Shown piece after piece: positions 16,006 to 23,276 of a stretch of 39,700 nucleotides of DNA; position 1 is the stretch's first letter; every line of letters starts with the position of its first letter. The stretch is from the NCBI GenBank assembly GCA_905236885.1, contig CAJOQK010000014.1, positions 1 to 39,700 on the forward strand. Direction: 5' to 3'. The notes beneath the pieces are model-generated. The model was not told the DNA's origin. It saw only the letters and a program-made list of their open reading frames with translations, and did no database searches. The stretch comes from an uncultured Bacteroidales bacterium (GTDB lineage Bacteria; Bacteroidota; Bacteroidia; Bacteroidales; WCHB1-69). Position numbers and translations under genes: made by a program.

Positions 16006-17889
16006 TTATCTACCAAGTAAAACCATCAGTACAGCTATGTCTGATGGAGAGACTCCACTGATACGGGAGGCCTGTCCTAACGTGGCAGGTTTGATGCGGC
16101 TTAGCTTTTGCCGTGCCTCTGTGGATAGGGAGGAGATGGAAAAATAGTCAAAATCCGGATTCAGGCGAATATTTTCCAACTGTTGCATTTTATTGGCGGT
16201 CTCCTTCTCCTTTTCAATGTAATTTTGGTATTTGAGCAGGATTTCCACCTCTTCCAAAACTGCCTTTTCAAAAGCGGATGTTTCAACGAAACTTTTCAGT
16301 ACAGGCAGATTGGGAACCAAACCAGACAATTGGATTTCCGGTCTTAACAGTAATTGTGCAATTTTACATTTTTGTTGTATAGGGGAGGAGGGGATGGTGG
16401 CCAGAACAGGGTTTGTCTCTTCTGGTTCAACCGATGTTGTTTGCAGGTAATTTTGCAAAATTTCAATATCTCTCCTTTTCTTTTGGAAGGCTTTGTACCG
16501 TTCCTCTCCCAGCAGTCCTATTTGAAATCCGATGTCACTCAGTCGCAAATCGGCATTGTCCTGTCTCAATAGTATTCTGTGTTCCGCCCTGGAGGTGAAC
16601 ATACGGTATGGTTCGTCCACTCCTTTTGTTGTCAAATCATCTATTAAAACCCCAATATAGGCTTCATTCCGCTGCAGTGTGAGGGCTTCCAACCCTTTTA
16701 GCTTTCTCACAGCATTTATACCTGCCATCAAACCTTGGCATGCCGCCTCCTCGTAGCCTGTGGTGCCGTTGATTTGTCCTGCAAAGTAAAGATTTTGGAT
16801 TAGTTTGGTCTCCAAACTTCTTTTGAGTTGGGTGGGCGGAAAATAATCATATTCTATGGCATATCCCGGTTTGATTATTTTGGCTTTTTCCAACCCTTTG
16901 ATATGGTGAAGAGCTTCCAATTGTATATTTTCAGGTAGTGAGGAGGAAAAACCGTTCAGGTAGTATTCGATGCCTGTTTCACTCTCCGGCTCCAAAAAAA
17001 GCTGGTGCTGTTCTTTGTCGGCGAAACGTTCAATCTTGTCCTCAATTGAGGGGCAATAGCGCGGCCCTACTCCTTTGATCCGTCCCTGGAAAAGGGGAGA
17101 GGCATCAAACCCTTTGCGCAGGATATTGTGGACTGTCGGGTTTGTATAGGTAATCCAGCAACTTTTCGGAGCCAACGGGTGTTGTATGTTGGCAAAAGAA
17201 AAACCTCCTCCCTCCGCATCGCCTTTCTGCTCTTCCATTTTGTCGAAATCAATGGTTCTACCGTCAATGCGGACTGGTGTCCCCGTTTTCAGCCGTTCGC
17301 TCACAAACCCTATTTTCTGTAGATTTTCCGTCAGGTCAAATGCAGCCAGTTCTCCGATTCTTCCTCCGGAAAAGTTGATTTCTCCAACATGAATCCTTCC
17401 ATTCAAAAAAGTTCCATTGGTCAGGATGACCGCTTGTGCGGTGATGGCAATTCCCAATTTGGTCTTCACACCGGTTACCTTGCCCTCCTGAATAATCAAG
17501 TCGGTGACGCAATCCTCACGCAAATCCAAATTAGGGGTGTTGGTCAGAATTTGTTTCCATTCGGCAGAAAAGCGATATTTGTCGTTCTGGCTTCTCGGAC
17601 TCCAAACAGCTGCACCTTTGGAACGGTTTAGCATGCGGAATTGGATCATGCTTTTATCCGCTACGATACCGGTCATTCCCCCCAATGCATCAATTTCCCT
17701 CACGATTTGTCCCTTGGCAATACCTCCAATAGCAGGGTTGCATGACATGGCGGCAAACAGGTTAATGTTCATGCTTACCAAAAGGGTTTTCGCTCCCAAT
17801 CGGGCAGCGGAGCAGGCAGCTTCACATCCGGCATGACCGCCTCCCACCACAATCAAATCATAAATGTTTTCGTGTATTGCGTATTCCAT
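16006..17889 (-). CDS. mnmG: tRNA uridine-5-carboxymethylaminomethyl(34) synthesis enzyme MnmG
   Basis: A 627-residue FAD enzyme (GidA) that, with the GTPase MnmE, modifies the wobble uridine of certain tRNAs. Visible marks are the N-terminal FAD site DLIVVGGGHAGCEAA, the conserved MSCNPAIGGIAKGQIVREIDALGG, QFRMLNRSKGAAVWSPRSQNDK, GTFLNGRIHVG, RLKTGTPVRIDGRTIDF, GPRYCPSIEDKI, AGQINGTTGYEEAACQGL and FTSRAEHRILLRQDNADLRL. Full family length. It lies 38 bases downstream of ybeY on the same strand. A parS-like palindrome (17893-17908) sits immediately upstream of its ATG. In many bacteria mnmG is close to the replication origin; mnmE is not in this window. Confidence 0.96.
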   Translation of the reverse strand: MEYAIHENIYDLIVVGGGHAGCEAACSAARLGAKTLLVSMNINLFAAMSCNPAIGGIAKGQIVREIDALGGMTGIVADKSMIQFRMLNRSKGAAVWSPRSQNDKYRFSAEWKQILTNTPNLDLREDCVTDLIIQEGKVTGVKTKLGIAITAQAVILTNGTFLNGRIHVGEINFSGGRIGELAAFDLTENLQKIGFVSERLKTGTPVRIDGRTIDFDKMEEQKGDAEGGGFSFANIQHPLAPKSCWITYTNPTVHNILRKGFDASPLFQGRIKGVGPRYCPSIEDKIERFADKEQHQLFLEPESETGIEYYLNGFSSSLPENIQLEALHHIKGLEKAKIIKPGYAIEYDYFPPTQLKRSLETKLIQNLYFAGQINGTTGYEEAACQGLMAGINAVRKLKGLEALTLQRNEAYIGVLIDDLTTKGVDEPYRMFTSRAEHRILLRQDNADLRLSDIGFQIGLLGEERYKAFQKKRRDIEILQNYLQTTSVEPEETNPVLATIPSSPIQQKCKIAQLLLRPEIQLSGLVPNLPVLKSFVETSAFEKAVLEEVEILLKYQNYIEKEKETANKMQQLENIRLNPDFDYFSISSLSTEARQKLSRIKPATLGQASRISGVSPSDIAVLMVLLGR

Positions 17890-17892
17890 AGA

Positions 17893-17908
17893 TGTTTCAC
17901 ATGAAACA
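17893..17908. promoter_or_regulatory. parS-like palindrome upstream of mnmG
   Basis: TGTTTCACATGAAACA differs from the ParB-binding parS consensus TGTTTCACGTGAAACA at one central base. The flanking bases extend the half sites to ATGTTTCA and TGAAACAT around a central CA. The site ends 4 bases from the mnmG ATG on the minus strand, so it also overlaps the ribosome-binding region. parS sites cluster around oriC, often near mnmG/parAB, which fits; one site by chance cannot be excluded. Confidence 0.55.
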
Positions 17909-17927
17909 TTTTTTTCAAGCGATTAAT

Positions 17928-18383
17928 TTACAAATTATTAGATGGGAATAACTGCAAATAATAGTCTTCTTTGTACCGCATTCTTGCCGCCTCTTTCCGG
18001 CTTTTGTCCTTATATCCGCACAAATGCAGGATACCATGGATAATGACACGGTGCAATTCCTCTTCCGTGCGTACATGGAACAGGCGGGCGTTTTCCCTGA
18101 CCCTGTCTATGCTGATGACAATGTCCCCGTTCAGCTGTACTCCTTCGCAGTAATCAAAAGTGATGATATCTGTAAGAAAGTCATGTTGCAGAAATTGGCG
18201 GTTAACTTTTAACACATATTCGTCATTTCCAAACATATAGCTAATATCCCCTATAAATCTCCCTTCATTTTCAGCGGTTTCCTCAATCCATTGGCGGATA
18301 AGCCGCTTTTTTTTCAGCACGAATGGGGTCCTATGGCTGAAAAAGTTGATGGTAGCGTAGCTGAACGGCAGTTGTTTAGGCAT
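17928..18383 (-). CDS. ybeY: Endoribonuclease YbeY (rRNA maturation factor)
   Basis: A 151-residue UPF0054/YbeY protein involved in 16S rRNA 3'-end maturation and ribosome quality control. Family marks are VNRQFLQHDFLTDIITFDY, LNGDIVISIDRVRENA and HRVIIHGILHLCGYKDKS. The usual metal site is HGxLHLxGYDH; here the first two histidines are present but the third position reads Asp (GYKDK). I believe this variant is common in Bacteroidota, but that is from memory. Start ATG 18383 overlaps the upstream ATPase gene by 8 bp; mnmG follows after 38 bp, suggesting a three-gene operon. Confidence 0.9.
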   Translation of the reverse strand: MPKQLPFSYATINFFSHRTPFVLKKKRLIRQWIEETAENEGRFIGDISYMFGNDEYVLKVNRQFLQHDFLTDIITFDYCEGVQLNGDIVISIDRVRENARLFHVRTEEELHRVIIHGILHLCGYKDKSRKEAARMRYKEDYYLQLFPSNNL

Positions 18384-18834
18384 ATTGGGGAAAATATTGT
18401 TTCATTACCTTCTGAATCCATTCCTTGGGCGCAGCCTCCTGTTTTGGCTTGGGAAGCAGCATGCGGAAAACAATGGTTGATCCGTTGTTTTGGAAAGTCA
18501 CCTCCTCACAAAGGGTGCGGATAATCGATAGCCCGTGTGAAAGTGCTGTAATTCTTTGTTGTGTAAAATTCTCATAGGAAAAACCCTTTCCTTCGTCACT
18601 TACGGCGAAAGTCCATTGGCCATGATCCTGCTGGCAGAGAATGCGCACTTTTTTGTGTCTGTCCATACGGTTCCCATGGATGATGGCATTTTTTACCGCC
18701 TCACAAAGCGGCGTGCATAAAATTCCCCTATAGGTTGCCTCCATGTGGCATTCCTCCATAATGGAATCTATAAATTCTTCAACTTCAGATATTTTTGATA
18801 AATCTGAGACAATTTCAACGCTTGTATGAAACAT
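18376..18834 (-). CDS. RsbW-like histidine-kinase-fold ATP-binding protein (anti-sigma/regulatory ATPase)
   Basis: A 152-residue single-domain HATPase_c protein. The N box is at residues 45-55 (EAVKNAIIHGN), the G1 box at ~79-84 (SDEGKGF) and the G2-like segment at ~99-106 (SHGLSIIRTL). There is no dimerisation or phospho-acceptor domain, so it is the RsbW/SpoIIAB type: a serine kinase or anti-sigma switch. The usual partners (RsbV-type anti-anti-sigma, a PP2C phosphatase) are not next to it; instead it overlaps ybeY by 8 bp. A regulatory role is likely but the target is unknown. A minus-strand -7 box lies 37 bp upstream. Confidence 0.8.
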   Translation of the reverse strand: MFHTSVEIVSDLSKISEVEEFIDSIMEECHMEATYRGILCTPLCEAVKNAIIHGNRMDRHKKVRILCQQDHGQWTFAVSDEGKGFSYENFTQQRITALSHGLSIIRTLCEEVTFQNNGSTIVFRMLLPKPKQEAAPKEWIQKVMKQYFPQYA

Positions 18835-18870
18835 CAGAAAGCTCTCCTATGAATTTTAATTTTTAAAAAA

Positions 18871-18878
18871 CAAAAATA
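18871..18878 (-). promoter_or_regulatory. Minus-strand -7 box for the ATPase-ybeY-mnmG unit
   Basis: On the minus strand this reads TATTTTTG (TAnnTTTG), 36 bases before the ATG at 18834. No clear -33 element was found. The A/T-rich context makes chance matches possible. Confidence 0.45.
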
Positions 18879-18923
18879 AATAAAATTTGTATGTGAAAAG
18901 TAATTTTGTAAAAAAAAATTAGC

Positions 18924-18931
18924 TACTTTTG
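18924..18931 (+). promoter_or_regulatory. -7 box upstream of comM
   Basis: TACTTTTG followed by CA matches TAnnTTTG and ends 17 bases before the ATG at 18949. The leader is therefore short. No TTTG lies 19-21 bp upstream (the nearest is 15 bp away, at 18905-18908). Confidence 0.55.
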
Positions 18932-18948
18932 CAAAAAAATGAAAAGAA

Positions 18949-20484
18949 ATGATAGTAAAAACTTTTGGAAGCTGTGTAGTGGGCATCGATGCCATCCCCA
19001 TTACCATTGAAGTCAGTGTAGAACAAGGCATTAGTTTTTATTTGGTGGGTTTACCCGATTCCGCCGTGAAGGAGAGCCAGCAGCGCATTGCCACCGCTTT
19101 GTCGTGTTACGGGTTCCGAATCCCCGGAAAAAAAATCATCATCAACATGGCTCCCGCCGATTTGCGGAAGGAGGGGGCGGCCTATGACTTGCCGATAGCC
19201 ATCGGAATTTTGGCCGCTTCGGAGCAGATTGCTTCGGAGAACCTTTCGGACTATATCATCATGGGGGAGCTCTCCTTGGATGGGGATTTGAAGCCCATTC
19301 GGGGCGTGTTGCCCATTGCTGTGGAGGCGAAAAAGCAGGGTTTCAAGGGGTTGATTCTGCCGCAGGCCAATGTGTCTGAGGCCTCAATTGTGAGCGGTCT
19401 GGAGGTGTACGGGGCGGAAAACATCATTCAGGTGATCGGTTTTTTCAACGGTTCGCCGTTGGAACAGGCCAAAGTTGCCGCTCCGGAGCAATTGGCGGAG
19501 GGATTGAACCAGTTTGAATTGGACTTTTCGGAAGTCAAAGGGCAGGAGAATGCCAAAAGGGCTTTGGAGATTGCGGCGGCTGGAGGCCACAATGTCATCA
19601 TGATCGGCTCGCCCGGTTCCGGAAAAACCATGCTGGCGCAGCGGATCTCCTCCATACTGCCCCCCATGACGTTGGAGGAGGCGTTGGAAACCACAAAAAT
19701 TCATTCTGTGGCAGGCAAACTGCAGAGTCAGGTGCCGTTAATCATGACGAGGCCGTTCCGGTCACCACATCACACCATTTCCGATGTGGCATTGGTGGGT
19801 GGAGGCACCCATCCGCAACCCGGAGAGATTTCGTTGGCGCACAACGGGATTCTTTTTCTGGATGAACTGCCGGAATTCAAACGGTCGGTTCTGGAAGTGA
19901 TGCGACAACCGTTAGAGGAGCGGCGTGTAACAATCTCCCGTTCCAAAATGTCGGTGGAGTTCCCCGCATCATTCATGTTTATTGCCGCCATGAACCCTTG
20001 TCCCTGCGGATATTACAACCATCCGGATAAGAAGTGCAGCTGCCAGCCGGGGCAAATCCGTCATTACATGAGCAAGATTTCCGGTCCGCTGTTGGATCGG
20101 ATTGATTTGCATGTGGAGATTATTCCTGTGCCGTTCAGCGAGTTGTCCCAAAAAAAGCAAGGCGAGTCCAGTGCGGTTGTCAGGGAGCGGGTCATTCGGG
20201 CCAGGCAAATCCAGTTGCAGCGTTTCCAGCAGGAAAAGGGCATTTACACAAATGCGCAAATGTCTCCCAAGTATATCTCAAAATATTGCCAGCTTGATGA
20301 AAACGGGCAGCAGCTGCTGAAAATGGCCATGGAGAAATTGGGATTGTCGGCGCGGGCCTACCATCGGATTTTGAAGGTCAGCCGCACCATTGCCGATATG
20401 GACGGGGCGGAGAATATCAGCATGGAACATCTGTCGGAAGCGATTCATTTCCGCAGCCTGGATAGAGACGCTTGGGGTAGGTAA
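18949..20484 (+). CDS. comM: ComM/YifB-family Mg-chelatase-like AAA+ ATPase
   Basis: A 511-residue protein. The N-terminal ~170 residues (MIVKTFGSCVVGIDAIPITIEVSVEQG ... YDLPIAIGIL ... GELSLDGDL) form the Lon-like ChlI domain. An AAA+ core follows with Walker A GSPGSGKTMLAQR, Walker B GILFLDELPEF and the cysteine-rich NPCPCGYYNHPDKKCSC. The C-terminal helical domain ends SLDRDAWGR. In naturally competent bacteria ComM is a hexameric helicase that promotes branch migration during transformation; it is widespread in non-competent species as well. No other competence gene is in the window. Its last 18 bases are repeated 39 bp downstream. Confidence 0.93.
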   Translation: MIVKTFGSCVVGIDAIPITIEVSVEQGISFYLVGLPDSAVKESQQRIATALSCYGFRIPGKKIIINMAPADLRKEGAAYDLPIAIGILAASEQIASENLSDYIIMGELSLDGDLKPIRGVLPIAVEAKKQGFKGLILPQANVSEASIVSGLEVYGAENIIQVIGFFNGSPLEQAKVAAPEQLAEGLNQFELDFSEVKGQENAKRALEIAAAGGHNVIMIGSPGSGKTMLAQRISSILPPMTLEEALETTKIHSVAGKLQSQVPLIMTRPFRSPHHTISDVALVGGGTHPQPGEISLAHNGILFLDELPEFKRSVLEVMRQPLEERRVTISRSKMSVEFPASFMFIAAMNPCPCGYYNHPDKKCSCQPGQIRHYMSKISGPLLDRIDLHVEIIPVPFSELSQKKQGESSAVVRERVIRARQIQLQRFQQEKGIYTNAQMSPKYISKYCQLDENGQQLLKMAMEKLGLSARAYHRILKVSRTIADMDGAENISMEHLSEAIHFRSLDRDAWGR

Positions 20485-20524
20485 TTTTTTGAAGTCCTCC
20501 CCCGGAACGCCTGGGGTCGGTAAT
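20468..20524 (+). repeat. Imperfect 18-bp direct repeat at the comM stop
   Basis: acgcttggggtaggtaat (20468-20485) recurs as acgcctggggtcggtaat (20507-20524), 16 of 18 identical, 39 bases apart and in the same reading frame. Both copies read xAWGR-stop, so the second looks like a duplicated comM tail. Confidence 0.7.
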
Positions 20525-20526
20525 AG

Positions 20527-21921
20527 TTAAAATCCTTTTTGGGAATACTGGTTCAGTTTCCGAATAACTTGGATACCAAAAGGAAGTGTAAAGCAGAATG
20601 TCAGTAAGTCGGCGACGGCTTGCGTTGCCATCAGGCCTTGCAACCCGAAGAACCATGCAGAAATGTAAAGGGTGGGAAGGAAGAAAAGCCCTTGCCTGCA
20701 AACGGAGAGCAAAGTGGCTTTAAAAGCATGGCCTGTGGTTTGGAAAAGCATGTTGGTGGGTGTTGTGATGCCACAAAGTGGAAAAACTATGCATTGCCAG
20801 CGCAGAACTTTTGTTCCTATGGCGATAAGTGCGGCATCTTCCTGCCGGAAAAGTGAAATCAGCTGGGGGGCGAAAACAAAACCGAGTGTGGCCAGCACCA
20901 GCAGAATCAGGGTGGAAACACTCATGCAAAAGGTGTAGGATTTTTTTACCCTTTGGAAAAGCTTTGCTCCATAGTTGAATCCGCATACCGGTTGGAATCC
21001 CTGTCCCAAGCCCAAAATAATGGCAAAGGAGAGCATCATGATGCGCGACACGATGGCAAAGGCGGCGATGGTGGAGGCTTCCATGCCTGGTGCGGCATAT
21101 TGGGAAGCCATCCGGTTTAGGCAGATGGTTGATATACAAATAAGTCCCTGCCGGCAGAGAGAGGGCAGGCCGCCTCTGGTGATTTCCTTGTAGTAGAAGA
21201 ATTTTGGGGTGAAATTCCGCAGTTGGATATGCACATTGCCAGCTCGTTTGGTACCTAAAAACAGCAATACCCAGGAAAACAGCTGGCTACATAGGGTTGC
21301 CGCTGAAGCTCCGCTTACCCCCCAATCAAGTACAAAGATAAATAGCGGATCCAGGAGCATGTTCAGTATGGCTCCGGAAGCCAGGCCAATCATGGCGTAT
21401 TGGGCGCTTCCCTGCAGACGCAGCTGGTTGTTCATCACCAGACCGGACATCATCAGCGGGGTTGCCAAAAGAATAAAACGCAGGTATTGGTTGGAAGTTC
21501 CAGTAATTTCTGGTGTTGCTCCCAGAAAATGGGAAAGCGGAGAAAGAAACAGCAACCCTGCCGTTCCTATCAGAAGGCCGGTCAGCAACGCGGAAAAAAA
21601 GCCGGTGGCGGCCATTTTTTCAGCATTTTGAATTTGCTGTGCACCTAATGAGCGTGAAATATAGTTCCCGGAACCATGCCCGCAAAAGAATCCGATGGCC
21701 TGGACAAAAGTCATGTAGGCAAAAGCCACGCCGACACCTGCAGCCGCCTCTGTGCTCAGATGGGCGACAAATGCTGCATCGACCACATTGTAAACGGCTG
21801 TCACCATCATGCTGACGATGGTGGGGGCCGCCATTTTCAGCACCAGCTTTTTCACCGGTGCTTGGGTCATCATCAGGAACTTTTCCTGCTGTTTTTGTTC
21901 ATCCTGTCCAGAGCTGTTCAT
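20527..21921 (-). CDS. MATE-family multidrug/toxin efflux transporter
   Basis: A 464-residue membrane protein with about twelve hydrophobic helices in two halves. The first half has KLVLKMAAPTIVSMMVTAVYNVVDAAFV and GSGNYISRSLG, the second MMLSFAIILGLGQGFQPVCGFNYGAK, both typical of MATE (DinF/NorM-like) transporters that export cationic compounds against Na+ or H+. Its ATG directly abuts the lplA stop (no gap), so the two are one transcript with lplA first. Substrate cannot be predicted; there is no regulator gene nearby. Confidence 0.92.
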   Translation of the reverse strand: MNSSGQDEQKQQEKFLMMTQAPVKKLVLKMAAPTIVSMMVTAVYNVVDAAFVAHLSTEAAAGVGVAFAYMTFVQAIGFFCGHGSGNYISRSLGAQQIQNAEKMAATGFFSALLTGLLIGTAGLLFLSPLSHFLGATPEITGTSNQYLRFILLATPLMMSGLVMNNQLRLQGSAQYAMIGLASGAILNMLLDPLFIFVLDWGVSGASAATLCSQLFSWVLLFLGTKRAGNVHIQLRNFTPKFFYYKEITRGGLPSLCRQGLICISTICLNRMASQYAAPGMEASTIAAFAIVSRIMMLSFAIILGLGQGFQPVCGFNYGAKLFQRVKKSYTFCMSVSTLILLVLATLGFVFAPQLISLFRQEDAALIAIGTKVLRWQCIVFPLCGITTPTNMLFQTTGHAFKATLLSVCRQGLFFLPTLYISAWFFGLQGLMATQAVADLLTFCFTLPFGIQVIRKLNQYSQKGF

Positions 21922-22881
21922 TTATTCGGAAAATACCAGATGAAAAATATCCCGGACTATCCCGCTTTCATGGCTGAGGTCGGGAATATTGTTCCAGGAG
22001 GCGCCGGTAAGCATTGACCTTGCCCTTTCTATTTCTTGGAGTTGTAAACAGTCGGTGGCAATTTCCACCTGACGTACAACATGTTCAGTTTCGTCAATTT
22101 CCAGGTCTATCTCCACTTCCCCCCAGGCGAAGGAGGCGGTCCGTTGGGCATGAAAATGTTTCCATTTTCCGAACAGGAAGCTCTCGTCAGCGAAATTTTC
22201 CGCCTGTTTGCGGACTTCCGCCGTGCAAAGTTCATTAAAGTCACGGAAGAGGGCTTTGGTGCCATACACCTCCTGAAAGGCAGCAGTCAATGCCGGGACG
22301 ATGTTTTCTGCAGTGACGGGGGCCAGTTCCGACAGGTTCACCACACGGCTGCTGACAGATTTCACCCCATGTTTCTGCAGTTTGCTGCTTTTCACTTTCA
22401 GGTAGCGTTGAAGTTTTTCGGTTTCCGTCCGGATAAGAAGGGTGCCGTGGTGAAGCAGGTTGTTTTTTCCGACGGAAAAGGCGTTGCCGGAGAATTTGCG
22501 CCCCTGGCAGAGCAGGTCGTTGCGTCCCGAAAGCTCGCTTTCTATGCCGAATCTCCGTACCGCCTTCTGAATGACGGAAAACTGTTTGGTCTGGTCATAG
22601 AGTTTTTTCGGTGCGACAAAGGAAAAGTTCAGGTTTTCCAGATCATGGTAGACGGCACCTCCGCCTGTCATCCGGCGCATCAGGTATCCCCCTTCGGCAA
22701 GCAGGGTGTCCACCTGGCATTCCGTATAGGGGTTCTGATTAAGGCCGATGACGACTGTACGCTGGTTTTTCCACAGGTACATCACCACAGTGTCTGGCGG
22801 ATTGTTTTGTACCAGAGATTGTTCCACCGCCAGATTCAGGTAGGGGACATACTGGTCGCTGATGATGATTTCAATGTTCAT
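21922..22881 (-). CDS. lplA: Lipoate-protein ligase A family
   Basis: A 319-residue protein of the biotin/lipoate ligase fold. Marks are VVIGLNQNPYTECQ, the nucleotide/lipoate-binding RRMTGGGAVYHDLENLNFSF and RNDLLCQGRKFSGNAF with HHGTLLI. The C-terminal ~90 residues (FADESFLFGKWKHFHAQRTASFAWGEVEID) form the accessory domain of full-length LplA. It attaches lipoate to E2 subunits of dehydrogenases and to GcvH, using salvaged lipoate. It is followed with no gap by the MATE gene. Its promoter side is the palindrome-rich region 22936-23205. Confidence 0.9.
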   Translation of the reverse strand: MNIEIIISDQYVPYLNLAVEQSLVQNNPPDTVVMYLWKNQRTVVIGLNQNPYTECQVDTLLAEGGYLMRRMTGGGAVYHDLENLNFSFVAPKKLYDQTKQFSVIQKAVRRFGIESELSGRNDLLCQGRKFSGNAFSVGKNNLLHHGTLLIRTETEKLQRYLKVKSSKLQKHGVKSVSSRVVNLSELAPVTAENIVPALTAAFQEVYGTKALFRDFNELCTAEVRKQAENFADESFLFGKWKHFHAQRTASFAWGEVEIDLEIDETEHVVRQVEIATDCLQLQEIERARSMLTGASWNNIPDLSHESGIVRDIFHLVFSE

Positions 22882-22912
22882 TCGCTGTCAGATGGTATGA
22901 TTGTCCAATCTG

Positions 22913-22920
22913 CAAAAGTA
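22913..22920 (-). promoter_or_regulatory. Minus-strand -7 box for lplA-MATE
   Basis: Reads TACTTTTG then CA on the minus strand, 31 bases before the lplA ATG at 22881. The first palindrome begins 16 bp further upstream, about where a -33 element should be. Confidence 0.6.
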
Positions 22921-22935
22921 ATAAAAAAAGGGATA

Positions 22936-22979
22936 CATCACCCGTAGAGACGCAAAATTTTGCGGCCCTACGGGTGATG
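22936..22979. repeat. REP-like palindrome 1 (44 bp)
   Basis: Arms 22936-22957 and 22958-22979 are complementary at 20 of 22 positions and meet at AAAATTTT. The left arm contains GTAGAGACGC and the right arm, read inverted, GTAGGGCCGC, so the two arms have diverged. Confidence 0.8.
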
Positions 22980-22990
22980 AACTATGACCT

Positions 22991-23025
22991 CACCTGTAGG
23001 GGCGAAATTTTCGCCCCTACAGGTG
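22991..23025. repeat. REP-like palindrome 2 (35 bp)
   Basis: Arms 22991-23007 and 23009-23025 are perfect complements around one unpaired T; the core is GTAGGGGCGAAA. Palindromes with a GTAGGGGCG arm are, from memory, dispersed repeats in several phyla. TGAACTATGAC precedes and follows it (22978-22988, 23024-23034). Confidence 0.85.
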
Positions 23026-23111
23026 AACTATGACAATGACTAGGGCTTTTGTCATTGTTCAACTTTAAGGGCTAACTTTTAGCCCTTAAAGTTGATGTCA
23101 TAGTCATAGTT
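23026..23111. repeat. Nested hairpin block between lplA and tatA
   Basis: An outer 9-bp inverted repeat AACTATGAC / GTCATAGTT (23026-23034, 23103-23111) encloses an 8-bp hairpin ACAATGAC / GTCATTGT (23033-23040, 23051-23058) and a perfect 16-bp hairpin (23060-23075, 23079-23094) with a 3-base loop. Outer and first inner stems overlap by two bases, so they may alternate. Confidence 0.75.
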
Positions 23112-23142
23112 TAAAAGTAAAAAAAGTTTAAAAATAAAACCC

Positions 23143-23199
23143 CTTAAACCCTTCCGAGTGGCCGTCGCGTGCGACGACCCTACAACATCTTAAACCCTT
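23143..23199. repeat. GC hairpin flanked by direct repeats
   Basis: CTTAAACCCTT occurs at 23143-23153 and 23189-23199. Between them CGTCGC-GT-GCGACG (23163-23176) forms a perfect 6-bp hairpin. Read on the minus strand the block starts GTAGGGTCG, like the arms of palindromes 1 and 2. Confidence 0.7.
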
Positions 23200-23244
23200 A
23201 AACTTTTTTTCCCACATTTTGTGGTTCCGTATTGGAATTTGATA

Positions 23245-23252
23245 TATCTTTG
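23245..23252 (+). promoter_or_regulatory. -7 box upstream of tatA
   Basis: TATCTTTG followed by CA matches TAnnTTTG, 24 bases before the tatA ATG. A TTTG at 23218-23221 is 23 bp upstream, slightly longer than the usual 19-21 bp. Confidence 0.6.
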
Positions 23253-23276
23253 CATTCTAAAATAAAAATTATCATT

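Larger units (their letters stand above)
22882..23276. other. Palindrome-rich divergent intergenic region between lplA and tatA
   Basis: About 395 bp without a gene. It contains, from left to right, the lplA -7 box on the minus strand, a 44-bp imperfect palindrome, a 35-bp near-perfect palindrome, a nested hairpin block, a GC-rich hairpin bracketed by direct repeats, and the tatA -7 box. Open readings across it (for example 22081-22947 plus) are shadows of lplA. The individual repeats are listed separately. Confidence 0.8.

Noticed and set aside
22081-22947. Plus-strand open frame of 288 codons across lplA
   Set aside because: Antisense to lipoate-protein ligase, whose RRMTGGGAVYHD motif is on the minus strand; the frame also runs through the lplA promoter.
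22991-23094. Interpretation of the hairpins before tatA as transcription terminators
   Set aside because: Both flanking genes start here and point away, so no transcript is known to end in this region. No T run follows the stems.
22936-23205. Interpretation of the palindrome cluster as a CRISPR array
   Set aside because: The units differ from each other in sequence and spacing, are themselves palindromic, and lack regular unique spacers; no cas gene is present.
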